The position numbers were made by a program, and so were the translations under genes. Below, one piece after another: positions 1 through 8,400 of a DNA stretch of 64,000 nt. Source of the stretch: JACOMY01 sp046233115 (GTDB lineage: Bacteria > Pseudomonadota > Alphaproteobacteria > Kiloniellales > JACOMY01); the NCBI GenBank assembly GCA_046233115.1, contig JBJXHM010000001.1, forward strand, positions 558,001 to 622,000, in the 5' to 3' direction. The notes under the pieces are model-generated. The model was not told the DNA's origin. It searched no databases and was given only the letters and a program-made list of their open reading frames with translations. Each line of letters begins with the position of its first letter. Positions within the stretch are counted from its first letter, which is position 1.

Positions 1-1
1 C

Positions 2-118
2 AGTTTCGAGGGACAGGGCGGCGAGCCTTATTACCGCGAGCGGATGAGCGGTCCCTTGGGCGCGCCCGACATCCTGCGCGACGGCCTGCTGTTCCGCGGG
101 GTCACGCCGCCGGGCTAA
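2..118 (+). CDS. C-terminal end of an unidentified protein (partial)
   Basis: An open frame enters from the left edge and stops at TAA 116-118, giving 38 residues that are rich in Gly, Pro and Arg. The upstream part lies outside the window, so no family can be assigned. It converges on the leftward VOC gene, with 12 bp between the two stop codons. Confidence 0.45.
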   Translation, partial: SFEGQGGEPYYRERMSGPLGAPDILRDGLLFRGVTPPG

Positions 119-130
119 ACGCGGTGAGGA

Positions 131-520
131 CTAGGCCGTAGCGTCCCCGCTGCCGTAAGGCCGGGTCAGGATTTCCAGCAGGTGGCCGTTCGGGTCCTCG
201 AAGTAGACCCCCCGTCCGCCGTCCCGGCGGTTAATTTCAGAGGGCTGCTTGCGGAAGGGATCGGCCCAGTAGGGCAGGGCGTCGGCCTCGATCCGCGCGA
301 AGATCCGGTCGAACTCCGCCTCGCTCACCCGGAAGGCGAAGTGGCGCCCGATGATCGAGTCCTCGGTCTCCAGGAAGTCAAGCGAGGTTTCGCCGACCTG
401 GACCACCGCGAAGTGACCGAAGTGCCGGTGCTGCGGCAGCCCGAGGAGGGTGGTGAGGAAGCGTGCCGAGGCCTCCCTGTCGTGGGCCTGAATGATCGTG
501 TGGTCCAGGATGATCGCCAT
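131..520 (-). CDS. VOC (glyoxalase/bleomycin-resistance) family protein
   Basis: This 129-residue protein has the paired beta-alpha-beta-beta-beta layout of one vicinal-oxygen-chelate domain. The N-terminal half carries a LDHT...FLTTLLGL segment and the C-terminal half ends in YFEDPNGHLLEILTRP, where the late Glu is the usual metal ligand. The N-terminal His (LDHT) and the middle His (RHFAF) are also in typical ligand positions. Members of this family include dioxygenases, glyoxalases and antibiotic-binding proteins, and the substrate cannot be told from the sequence. It is monocistronic and divergent from the nepR-ecfG stress locus. Confidence 0.85.
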   Translation of the reverse strand: MAIILDHTIIQAHDREASARFLTTLLGLPQHRHFGHFAVVQVGETSLDFLETEDSIIGRHFAFRVSEAEFDRIFARIEADALPYWADPFRKQPSEINRRDGGRGVYFEDPNGHLLEILTRPYGSGDATA

Positions 521-698
521 GTCGCGACCTCGTCGGTGGGGGTTGTATCTCTGCAGGAGATCGGGAGTCCGATCCGGGCGGTCAAGCGCCTCTCCTTGCG
601 AGCGTATCGGCCGGATGAATCGCTATGCTGGAGTCCGGCATTTGTCCTGGGCTGGGCAGCTTCTTGTTCACTCTGTGTCCAGGGATCGGCAATATTCG

Positions 699-723
699 GG
701 AACCTTCGTTCTGCTGATGTGTT
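699..723 (+). promoter_or_regulatory. EcfG-type (general stress response) promoter
   Basis: GGAAC at 699-703 is followed, after exactly 17 bp, by GTT at 721-723. This matches the alphaproteobacterial EcfG sigma consensus (GGAAC-N16/17-GTT). It lies about 50 bp before nepR, as expected for an autoregulated nepR-ecfG operon. Seen by eye only, without a background scan. Confidence 0.75.
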
Positions 724-771
724 TAAAGATCTTAGGGATGATTCAGCAGTCGCTTTCGTAGGATTTGAGGA

Positions 772-1011
772 ATGGCAAGATTGTGGAGGGGCAGAACCTC
801 ACAGCGCACGGCCGGAAAGCCCGCCTTGTCCGAATCTACTCAGGATCGGATAGGGCGTGACCTTCGTGCCTACTATCAGGAGCTCGTTGATGCACCCATA
901 CCCGACAAGCTTCAGCAATTGCTCACCAAGCTGGAGAACGAAGAGGAGACAGGCGGCAAGTCCGCTTCCCACGGAGAAAGGGAAGGCAAGAAGGCAAAGC
1001 ATGATGGATGA
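772..1011 (+). CDS. nepR: NepR-family anti-sigma factor
   Basis: This 79-residue protein holds the NepR signature helix region around residues 27-55, with IGRDLRAYYQELV followed by PIPDKLQQLLTKLE. The C-terminal tail is charged and probably disordered. In Alphaproteobacteria NepR sequesters the ECF sigma factor EcfG and is released when phosphorylated PhyR binds it. The gene overlaps the following sigma factor gene by 11 bp, so the two are probably translationally coupled. An EcfG-type promoter lies just upstream. phyR is not visible in this window, which is somewhat unusual because it is often adjacent. Confidence 0.88.
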   Translation: MARLWRGRTSQRTAGKPALSESTQDRIGRDLRAYYQELVDAPIPDKLQQLLTKLENEEETGGKSASHGEREGKKAKHDG

Positions 1012-1552
1012 AGGGCGAAGATCGACGAAGGCCGAACTCCTGTCCGCGGTGCCCAGTCTGCGCGCCTTCGCCATCTCCCTCTGCGGCGATGTCGATCGCG
1101 CGGACGACCTGGTGCAGGAAGCGCTGCTGAAGGCCTGGAGCAATCTCGACTCCTTCAAGGAAGGCACGAAGATGCGCGCCTGGCTCTTCACCATCCTGCG
1201 CAACGCCTTCTATTCCCAGTTCCGTAAGCATCGCCGCGAGGTGCAGGACGTCGACGGCATCCTGGCCGGGCGTCTCTCGGTGCGACCCAACCAGCTTGGT
1301 CATATGCAGATTCGCGACTTCCGTTGGGCCTTTGCGCAGTTGCCGCCCGACCAGCGCGAGGCGCTGATGCTGGTCCAGGCCCTGGGCCTCTCGCACCAGC
1401 ATGCCGCAGAGGTTTGCGACTGTGCGGTCGGAACCATCAAGAGCCGGGTCAGCCGGGCACGCGCCAAGCTGAGCGAGCTGATGGACTTGGAAGACCTCGG
1501 CGATCTCGACCTCTCTCCGGAATCGACCGCCGCTCTCTCGCAAGCGGGCTAG
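1001..1552 (+). CDS. ecfG: ECF sigma factor, EcfG type
   Basis: This 183-residue ECF sigma factor has region 2 around residues 25-80 (DRADDLVQEALLKAW, then MRAWLFTILRN) and a region 4 helix-turn-helix around residues 115-165 (LPPDQREALMLV, then VGTIKSRVSRARAKL). The start is placed at ATG 1001 inside the nepR stop; an ATG at 1004 is equally possible, and longer upstream readings have no family support. With NepR it forms the core of the general stress response and should direct transcription from GGAAC/GTT promoters such as the one at 699. Family and context agree well. Confidence 0.9.
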   Translation: MMDEGRRSTKAELLSAVPSLRAFAISLCGDVDRADDLVQEALLKAWSNLDSFKEGTKMRAWLFTILRNAFYSQFRKHRREVQDVDGILAGRLSVRPNQLGHMQIRDFRWAFAQLPPDQREALMLVQALGLSHQHAAEVCDCAVGTIKSRVSRARAKLSELMDLEDLGDLDLSPESTAALSQAG

Positions 1553-1770
1553 TTGCGCGGCGGGGTCCGGCAGAGGAGCCCAGCGACGACGGCCTGCTCC
1601 CTCAAACAACAGCCGAGTGACATGCCGGCTAGCCTAGCCGGGGCGCCGGTCTTCGCCCACGAGGGCACTGGCCGCGCGCCCAGCCGCTTCCTGCGACACC
1701 AAGTCGGTGGAATCCGGGCCGGTTGGTGGCGGTAGCGTGCGGAGTTCATTGACCTGGGAGTGGAGCGTTC

Positions 1771-2097
1771 ATGCACGACAGCACGAGTGACCGGACCCGA
1801 CGCAAAGCGGGAGCGAGACGACTTTGCCTTGCTGTCCTGGCCCTGGCCTGGAGTCTGCCGGCTGCCGGTCAGGATCTGCTGTGCACCGCGCCGCTCGAGC
1901 CGGCCTGCGTGGTGACCGACATCGACCTCTCGGATGAGATGGCGGTCAATCGCTGTCGCAGCGACGTGGAGCAGTTCGTGGCCGACGCCGAGGCCTATGG
2001 CGACTGCCTGCGCAAGCAGGCCGAGGCCGTACCGAAGAGCATCGAGGAGATCCAGCGCGTCTTTCGTTGCAAGACCGGAGACACCGAAGCCTGCTGA
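1771..2097 (+). CDS. Small exported protein of unknown function
   Basis: I do not recognise this 108-residue protein. Residues 1-34 form a Sec signal peptide: a basic start (RRKAGARR), a hydrophobic stretch (LCLAVLALAWSL) and a cleavage-like site PAAGQ. The mature part has six cysteines (residues 38, 46, 62, 77, 98 and the last residue), which suggests disulfides in the periplasm. It stands between ecfG and a lipoprotein gene on the same strand, with gaps of about 200 bp, so it is probably transcribed separately. Confidence 0.6.
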   Translation: MHDSTSDRTRRKAGARRLCLAVLALAWSLPAAGQDLLCTAPLEPACVVTDIDLSDEMAVNRCRSDVEQFVADAEAYGDCLRKQAEAVPKSIEEIQRVFRCKTGDTEAC

Positions 2098-2279
2098 CGG
2101 CGTCGAGCCGGGCAGCGTCACGGCGTTGCAGCAGTGGCCTGCGGGCGGCGACGCGGCTCCGCCCACGCTCCTGGGGAAATCGGGTCTGGTGGCTGGTCAA
2201 GTCGCCGCCGGTCCTGGATACTGCTCCTGGATACTGCGGCGGTCGCCACGAGGTTGCGGGCGGCGAAAGGAGATGGGTG

Positions 2280-2669
2280 ATGCGGAGAATGGCGGTCTTC
2301 TTGCTGGGAGGGCTCCTGCTGGCCGGCTGTGCGCAGGGCGCGGCGCCGCAGTCGGGGGGCGGATCCTCAGGGAGCACGGCGGCGGCAGCGAGCGGGGCAG
2401 GCACCGGGGTCTCGACCTCCGGGGCGATCAACGCCAGCTATCAGCGCCGTGACGACGGGGCTGGACTGGTGACCCTGCGTGGCGGCGGTACGCTCGACTG
2501 CCTGGCCAAGTTCGCCGAACCGCCCGCCCCGCTGGGCAACGCGGTGGCACCGATGGCCTGCAGCAACGGCAACAACGGGACCGCGATCCTGCAGTACGAC
2601 GCGCAGTCGGAGCCGGAGACCTTGACCTATAGCCTGGGTGCCGGCGGCAGCGGCAGCGTCGATTTCTGA
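2280..2669 (+). CDS. Small lipoprotein of unknown function
   Basis: This 129-residue protein begins with a lipoprotein signal: MRRMAVFLL, then the lipobox LLAGC, with Cys at about residue 17. A Gly/Ser/Ala-rich linker follows to about residue 45, then a compact domain with two cysteines (DCLAKF, MACSNGNN). The start at ATG 2280 is chosen because AAAGGAG lies 7 bp upstream and the signal begins there; longer readings lack a signal. It is probably anchored in the inner or outer membrane. No family is recognised. Confidence 0.65.
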   Translation: MRRMAVFLLGGLLLAGCAQGAAPQSGGGSSGSTAAAASGAGTGVSTSGAINASYQRRDDGAGLVTLRGGGTLDCLAKFAEPPAPLGNAVAPMACSNGNNGTAILQYDAQSEPETLTYSLGAGGSGSVDF

Positions 2670-2707
2670 GGCGGGCCGGAGCCGTTCCAACCTGAGCACG
2701 AACCGAC

Positions 2708-3148
2708 CTAGTCGGCGAACTCGATCTTCATGCCCTGGGCGGCGAGGGTCAGCTTGGCGCCACTCTCCTTGGCGGTCAGTTTGATCAGCACGCCGCTCTG
2801 GTTCTCCATCATCAGGGCCGAGTAGCCCTTGATCACGGCTGCGCCCGCCTGACCGGAGACATAGTTGCCGGGGAAGTCCGAGAGCTCCAGCAGGCGGTAG
2901 ACGTGACCGGTTGCGGTGATGCTGGACATGCCGAGGTCGACGATCGAGAGGCCGCTGACCTTGAAGTCGTAGGTCTCGCCCTCGAAGGTGAGCGTGCCTT
3001 CGCCCCAGGTGACGCCGATGCCTAGCGCGATGGAGGTGCTCTTGATGGTGATGGTGCCAGAGGGCTTCTCCTCGGCTGCAGCCGGTCCGCTCGCCGCCAT
3101 CCCCAACAAGGCGGCCGTCGCAACGGCAAGAAGAGCCCGTCTGTTCAT
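2708..3148 (-). CDS. Periplasmic protein of unknown function (paralogue 1)
   Basis: This 146-residue protein has a signal peptide (MNRRALLAVATAALLGMAA...AAA-EE) and a mature domain of about 120 residues rich in alternating hydrophobic residues, suggesting a beta-rich fold. Landmark motifs are KPSGTITIKSTSIALGIG, TWGEGTLTF, VDLGMSSITATG and the final GAKLTLAAQGMKIEFAD. The start at 3148 is preferred because an AGGAAAGGA ribosome site precedes it. It is about 70 percent identical by eye to the next gene upstream, so the two are a tandem duplication. The glycine-rich pattern faintly recalls EipA-like (DUF1134) envelope proteins, but I would not assign it to that family. Confidence 0.7.
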   Translation of the reverse strand: MNRRALLAVATAALLGMAASGPAAAEEKPSGTITIKSTSIALGIGVTWGEGTLTFEGETYDFKVSGLSIVDLGMSSITATGHVYRLLELSDFPGNYVSGQAGAAVIKGYSALMMENQSGVLIKLTAKESGAKLTLAAQGMKIEFAD

Positions 3149-3392
3149 CGTCCTGGTCCTTTCCTCGGCCAAGGCACCGTCACCTCGTATCGGCCACCTC
3201 TTATAGGCTTGGCTACGCTTGTGGTTTTAAACGCGCATCAAAGAGGCATGAAAAGCCAGACTCCCCGATTCTGGCCCGCTTTTGAAGAGTCTGAGCACGG
3301 CCCGTCACCCCAGTCGTGGCCGGGTTGTGGCCCGGCCACGACGGCGACAGGGGCCGTGACCCTCTCACGGTCCGATGCTGGCCGCGTTCCCG

Positions 3393-3833
3393 TCAGTCGG
3401 CAAGGTCGATCTGCATGCCCTCTGCGGCCAGGGTCAGCTTGGCGCCGGTCTCCCGGGCGCTCAGCTTGATGACCACGCCGTTCTGGTTCTCCATGACCAG
3501 GGACGAATAGCCGCCACCGGCCGACACACCGGCCTGTCCGGCGACATAGTTGCCGGAGAAGTCCGCGACGTCCTTCAGGTTGTAGACGCCACCGATGGCG
3601 GTAATGGTGGACATGCCGAGATCGACCACGGAGAGGCCGTTGATGTTGAACTTATAGGTGTTGCCCTGGAAGGTCAGCTGGCCGTCGCCCCAGCTGACAC
3701 CGATGCCCAAGGCAATGGAGGTGCTCTTGATGGTCACGCTGCCGGAGGGCTTTTCTTCGGCCGCCACCGGGCCAGACAGCGCAAGACCGCAGAACAGCAC
3801 CGTCGCGGCACCCAGTAGGGTTCGTCTCTTCAT
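3393..3833 (-). CDS. Periplasmic protein of unknown function (paralogue 2)
   Basis: This 146-residue paralogue of the gene at 2708-3148 has the same signal peptide plan (MKRRTLLGAATVLFCGLALSGPVAAEE) and the same landmarks: STSIALGIG, SWGDGQLTF, VDLGMSTITAIG, FSGNYVAGQAG and GAKLTLAAEGMQIDLAD. Equal length and shared orientation, with about 245 bp between the two, indicate a local tandem duplication followed by divergence. The function is unknown and export to the periplasm is inferred. It is divergent from cbpA. Confidence 0.7.
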   Translation of the reverse strand: MKRRTLLGAATVLFCGLALSGPVAAEEKPSGSVTIKSTSIALGIGVSWGDGQLTFQGNTYKFNINGLSVVDLGMSTITAIGGVYNLKDVADFSGNYVAGQAGVSAGGGYSSLVMENQNGVVIKLSARETGAKLTLAAEGMQIDLAD

Positions 3834-4113
3834 GATTCTGATCCTCTCATCGAGCGGTTTCGCCAGCCTCGCGGCCCTGGCGGCCTCTTTGTCTCACTGA
3901 CCGCCTTCGGTCCCACGCGTGGCTAGTGCCGGCAGTTCACCCGTCGGAACAGCGGCTGGTCAAGCACGATTGTCGCGTTGCTCCCGGATCGGTTGCGTGG
4001 CAGACTTGCGATTCCCGGCGACCGGCTTGTACCGGACAGGTGCCAGAAGTGCCTGGAAACGCAAGCACAAGGCCCTTAACTTGAAGACAGGAGTACCGGA
4101 GGATTCTGGCCGG

Positions 4114-5070
4114 ATGAGTGACGATCCCTACACGCTGCTGGGTGTATCCAAGACCGCCAGCGACAGCGAGATCCGCAGCGCCTATCGCAAGCTGGCGAAG
4201 GAGCTGCATCCCGATCTCAATCCCGGCGACAAGACCGCCGAGGAGCGCTTCAAGAAGATCTCTGCCGCCTATTCGATCCTGGGCGACAAGGAGCAGCGGG
4301 CGCGCTTCGACCGCGGTGAGATCGACGCCAGCGGCGCCGAGCGGCCGCCGGAGCAGCCCTTCTACCGCCACTATGCCGACCAGGGCGGTGCCCGCTATCA
4401 CTCCTCGGCCGGTTACGAGGACTTCGGCGACATCTCCGACCTCTTCGAGGAGATCTTGCGTGAGCGCGGTGCCAGCGGCGGTGGTGGCGGTGCCGGCGGC
4501 CGCGGGGGAGGCGGGCAGGGTATTCGGATGCGCGGCCAGACCTTGCACTATCACCTGGAGGTCGACTTCCTCGATGCGGTGAACGGTGCCAAGCAGCGTA
4601 TCACCATGACGGACGGCAAGGCGATCGACCTGACCATCCCGGCCGGCACCGAGGATGGCGCCACCCTGCGGCTCAAGGGCAAGGGCGGTCCCGGTATCGG
4701 TGGCGGCCCCGACGGTGATGCCCTGATCGAGATCTCGGTGCGGCCGCATCCGATCTTCGCCCGCGAGGGCGACGACATCCTGCTGGAACTGCCGATCACT
4801 CTCTACGAGGCGGTGCTGGGCGGCAAGGTCGAGGTGCCGACCATCGCAGGGCGGGTGAAGATGACCATTCCCAAGGATCGCTCCAGCGGCACTACCCTGC
4901 GGCTCAAGGGCAAGGGGGTGAAGGCGGCAGGGCGGCAGGCCGGCGACCAGCGGATCACCCTCAAGGTGGTGGTGCCGGATGAGGTCGATCCCGAACTGGA
5001 AGAGATGATGACGCGCTGGCGTGAGAGCCACCCCTACGATCCTCGCGCCGAGATGGGGAGGAAGCTATGA
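4114..5070 (+). CDS. cbpA: CbpA-type DnaJ co-chaperone
   Basis: This 318-residue protein has an N-terminal J domain (residues 3-68) with the HPD motif at 32-34, which stimulates DnaK ATPase. A Gly-rich linker with long glycine runs (about 120-140) follows, then two C-terminal substrate-binding domains (about 145-300). There is no CxxCxGxG zinc finger, so this is class B (CbpA/DjlA-like) rather than DnaJ itself. The start at ATG 4114 is set by the conserved MSDDPYTLLGV opening, with GGAGG upstream. It overlaps cbpM by 4 bp (ATGA), the usual cbpAM arrangement. Confidence 0.93.
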   Translation: MSDDPYTLLGVSKTASDSEIRSAYRKLAKELHPDLNPGDKTAEERFKKISAAYSILGDKEQRARFDRGEIDASGAERPPEQPFYRHYADQGGARYHSSAGYEDFGDISDLFEEILRERGASGGGGGAGGRGGGGQGIRMRGQTLHYHLEVDFLDAVNGAKQRITMTDGKAIDLTIPAGTEDGATLRLKGKGGPGIGGGPDGDALIEISVRPHPIFAREGDDILLELPITLYEAVLGGKVEVPTIAGRVKMTIPKDRSSGTTLRLKGKGVKAAGRQAGDQRITLKVVVPDEVDPELEEMMTRWRESHPYDPRAEMGRKL

Positions 5071-5399
5071 GACTGACGGAGACGGAAGTCGTCGCCGAGG
5101 TCGAGGCGGTAAGCCTGCGCCGTCTGCGCCTCTGGGTCCGCCAAGGCTGGGTCCTGCCGGCGGCGGGCAAGGGTGGTCCGTTCTACGACGAGACCGACCT
5201 GGCGCGCATCCGCCTGGTCTGCCAGCTCAAGAGCGAAATGAACCTGAACGACGACGCGGTCCCGGTGGTGCTCTCGCTGATGGACCAGCTCTACGGCATG
5301 CGCCGCGAGTTCAAGGCGCTGGCCCAGGCCGTGTCCGAACAGCCGACCGAGGTCCGCGCACGGCTGCGCGAACGGCACCGGCGGTTGCTCGGGGACTAG
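5067..5399 (+). CDS. cbpM: CbpM-like chaperone modulator
   Basis: This 110-residue protein has a MerR-like helix-turn-helix (residues 15-50: LRRLRLWVRQGWVLPA, then YDETDLARIRLVCQL) and a C-terminal helical segment, as in CbpM. CbpM binds the J domain of CbpA and inhibits both its co-chaperone and its DNA-binding activity. The 4-bp overlap with cbpA suggests coupled translation, consistent with a fixed inhibitor-to-target ratio. Its stop lies only 9 bp from the stop of the convergent RTX gene. Confidence 0.85.
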   Translation: MRLTETEVVAEVEAVSLRRLRLWVRQGWVLPAAGKGGPFYDETDLARIRLVCQLKSEMNLNDDAVPVVLSLMDQLYGMRREFKALAQAVSEQPTEVRARLRERHRRLLGD

Positions 5400-5408
5400 G
5401 CGTCCGAC

Positions 5409-8400
5409 CTACAACCAGACGAAGTCGGTCGAGGTCAGCAGGTTGGCGGCGGTGACGCCGTCGACCAGGAAGGCCTGGTCGACCTTGCCGTCGCCGTCCT
5501 GGTCCACCTGGATCTGCCTGGGCCCGTCGTAGCGCGCCTCGGAGTTGCCGCCGCCGGAGAAGGCGGCTGCGCCGATGTAGGCGAAGGACCCGACCTCCAG
5601 GCCAGCGGCGAAGACCAGCTTGTCCTCGCCGTTCGCGCCGTTGACCGAGACCCCATCGAAGTCGCGGATCACTGGGCCGCCAGAGCCCGAGGCGCCCAGG
5701 GGATCGCCGTTGAAGCGGAAGGAGTCCTGGCCGGAACCGCCGAAGGCCTGGTCGCCGGTCTCCAGCAGGATCAGGTCGGCGCCGCTGCCGCCCTCCAATC
5801 GATCGTCCCCTGTGCCGCCGAAGAGGCGGTCGTCGCCATCCTCGCCAAGCAGGCTGTCGGACCCGTCCAGGCCGCGCAGGTCGTTGTCGCCCGTGTTGCC
5901 TTCCACCGTGTTGTCGAGGCGGTTGCCGGTTCCGTCGGTGTTGCCGAAGCCGCCCTGCAGCCTCAGGTTCTCGACGAAGGCTGCGCCGCCGCCGTCCGGC
6001 AGGGTGAAGTCGCTTTCGGCGCGAACCAGGTCGGTCCCCTGGCCGCCGAACTCGCGGACCAGATCGGCCGAGGTGGTGACGATGAAGGTGTCGTCGCCGC
6101 TGCCGCCGGTCAGCGTGTTGGTGCCGCCGCGACTGTTCAGCCGGTCGTCGCCGCTGCGTCCCACCAGGGTGTTGGCAAAGGAGTTGCCGACGATGAGGTC
6201 GTCGTTGTCGTTTCCGGCCATCTTGGCGGCACCCGCGGCGGTGTTGAGGTTGATCCGCTCGATGATCACCTCGGACGAGGTGCCCAGGCTATAGTCGCCG
6301 GCGTCGGAGCGCAGCACGTCGCTGCCCTCGCCGCTGCCGTCGAAGACCCGGTCACTCTTGGTGTCGATGATGAAGGTGTCGTTGTTGGCGCCGCCGTAGG
6401 CCGTGTCGCTGCCGGAGGCACCGTTCAGACGGTCACGGCTCCCCCCGCCGAACAGCGTGTCGCTGCCCGTGCCGCCGACAATCTGATCATTGCCGTCGCC
6501 GCCGTAGAGGGTATCGCTTGAGGTGCCGCCGAAGAGCGTATCCTTACCGCTGGCACCGTAGGCCAGGTCGCTGCCGCCGTCGCCGCGCAGCCGGTCAGAG
6601 CCGGAACCGCCGTAGAGTCGGTCCTTACCGCGGCCACCCCAGGCGCTGTCGTCGCCCTCGTCGCCGCGCAGGATGACGTCGTCGCCGTCGCCGCCGTAGA
6701 CGCGGTCGTCGCCGCTGCCGCCGGCCAGGAAGCCGTCGCCGCCGCTGTCGCCGAAGATCCTGTCGGCCCCCGAGAGGCCGAGCAGGAAGGAGTCGACGAC
6801 GGAGCCGCCGTAGATGGTGTCGTCGCCCTTGAGGCCGACCAGGTTGGCGTCGAAGGAATCACCGCCGAAGATGGTATCGTCGCCGCTGTCGCCATAGAGC
6901 CGGGTATCGAGATCGCTGCCGCCGACCAGCACGTCGTTGCCGCTGCCGCCGTAGAGGTCGCGGTTGTAGCCATTCCCGCCCCAGACGCTGTCGTTGCCGT
7001 CTTCGCCCAGCAGGTGGGAGTCGGTCCCGGAGCCGCCGGCGACCAGGTCGTTTCCACTGTCGCCATAGAGGCTGCTGTCGTAGCCGGAGCCGCCGTAAAC
7101 CCTGTCGTCGCCCTCGCCGCCGAAGAACCGGTAGTCGCTGCCGTCGTCGCCGAAGAGGCTGTCCGCTCCGCTGTCCCCGAAGAAGCTCTCGTCATCCTGG
7201 GCGCCACCGTAGAGGAGGTCGCTGCCCTCGCCGCCATAGAATTCGTCGTCCTTGCCGCCGCGGCCCGCGAGGCGGTCGTCGCCCGAGCCGCCGAAGACGA
7301 AGCCGTCATCGCCAGCGGCGCCGTAGATGCTGTCGTCTTGATCGCCGCCGAAGAAGGCGCGGTCGTGGCCGTCGCCACCGTCGAGGGTGTCGCTGCCGCT
7401 GTTGCCGAAGAGCCAGAAGTCATAGCCCGTGTCGCCCTGCAGCAGGTCGCTGCCCGAGCCGCCCAGGAGGCTCCGGTCATCGTCCGCTCCGCCGAAGATG
7501 CGATCGTCGCCGTCGCCGCCCCAGAGGGAGCTGTCGTTGCCGGCGCGCCCGTAGAGCGCATCCTTGCCGTCCAGGCCAGCGAGTCCTGCGTCGTTGCCGC
7601 CGCTGCCGAAGAGGGTGTCGTCGCCGCCTTCGCCGAAGAGGAGGGAGTCGTCGCCCGAGCCACCGGCGATGGTGTCGTTCTCCCCGCCGCCGTAGAGCAG
7701 CCGGTCGGCGCCGGACTCGCCGATCAGGATGTCCTGACCGCGCCCGCCGACAAGCGTGGCGTCGTCACCCGGCCCAGCGATTATCTGGTCGTCGCCGGAG
7801 CCGCCGAAGAGGGAGGTATCGTTCCCAATGCGGCCGTAGACCAGGTCGTTGCCGGTCGCTCCGAGGAGGGTGGCGTCGTCGCCCCGGCCGCCGAAGAGGG
7901 TGTCGTCGCCGTTGTCGCCCAGCAGCGAGCTGTCGTTGCCGTCGCCGCCCAGGACGGTATCGTCGCCCGGGCCGCCGAAGAGCCAGGTATCGGCTCCGCT
8001 GCCGCCGACGACGGTGTCGACCCCGTCGCCGCCGTAGAGCAGGCTGTCGACCCCACTGCCGCCGTCGACGCGGTCCTTTCCGGCGCTGCCGATGAGCCCG
8101 GACTCGGTGCCGTCACCGCCATAGATCAGGTCGTCGCCGGAGCCGCCGTTGAGCGACTGATCGTTCCCCGGGCCGCCGAAGATCAGGTCATTGCCCGAGC
8201 CCGACCCGTCGCCCAGCAGGCTGTTGTCGCTACCGCTGCCGCCATAGAGGGTGTCGTCGCCGGCGTCGCCGACCAGGGTATCGCTGCCGCTGGCCCCGAA
8301 GAGCCGATCGAGACCGCTGAGCCCGAAGAGGCTGTCGTTGCCATCCAGGCCATAGATGACGTCGTTCCCGTTGGTCCCCTGCAGACTGTCCGGGCCGTTG

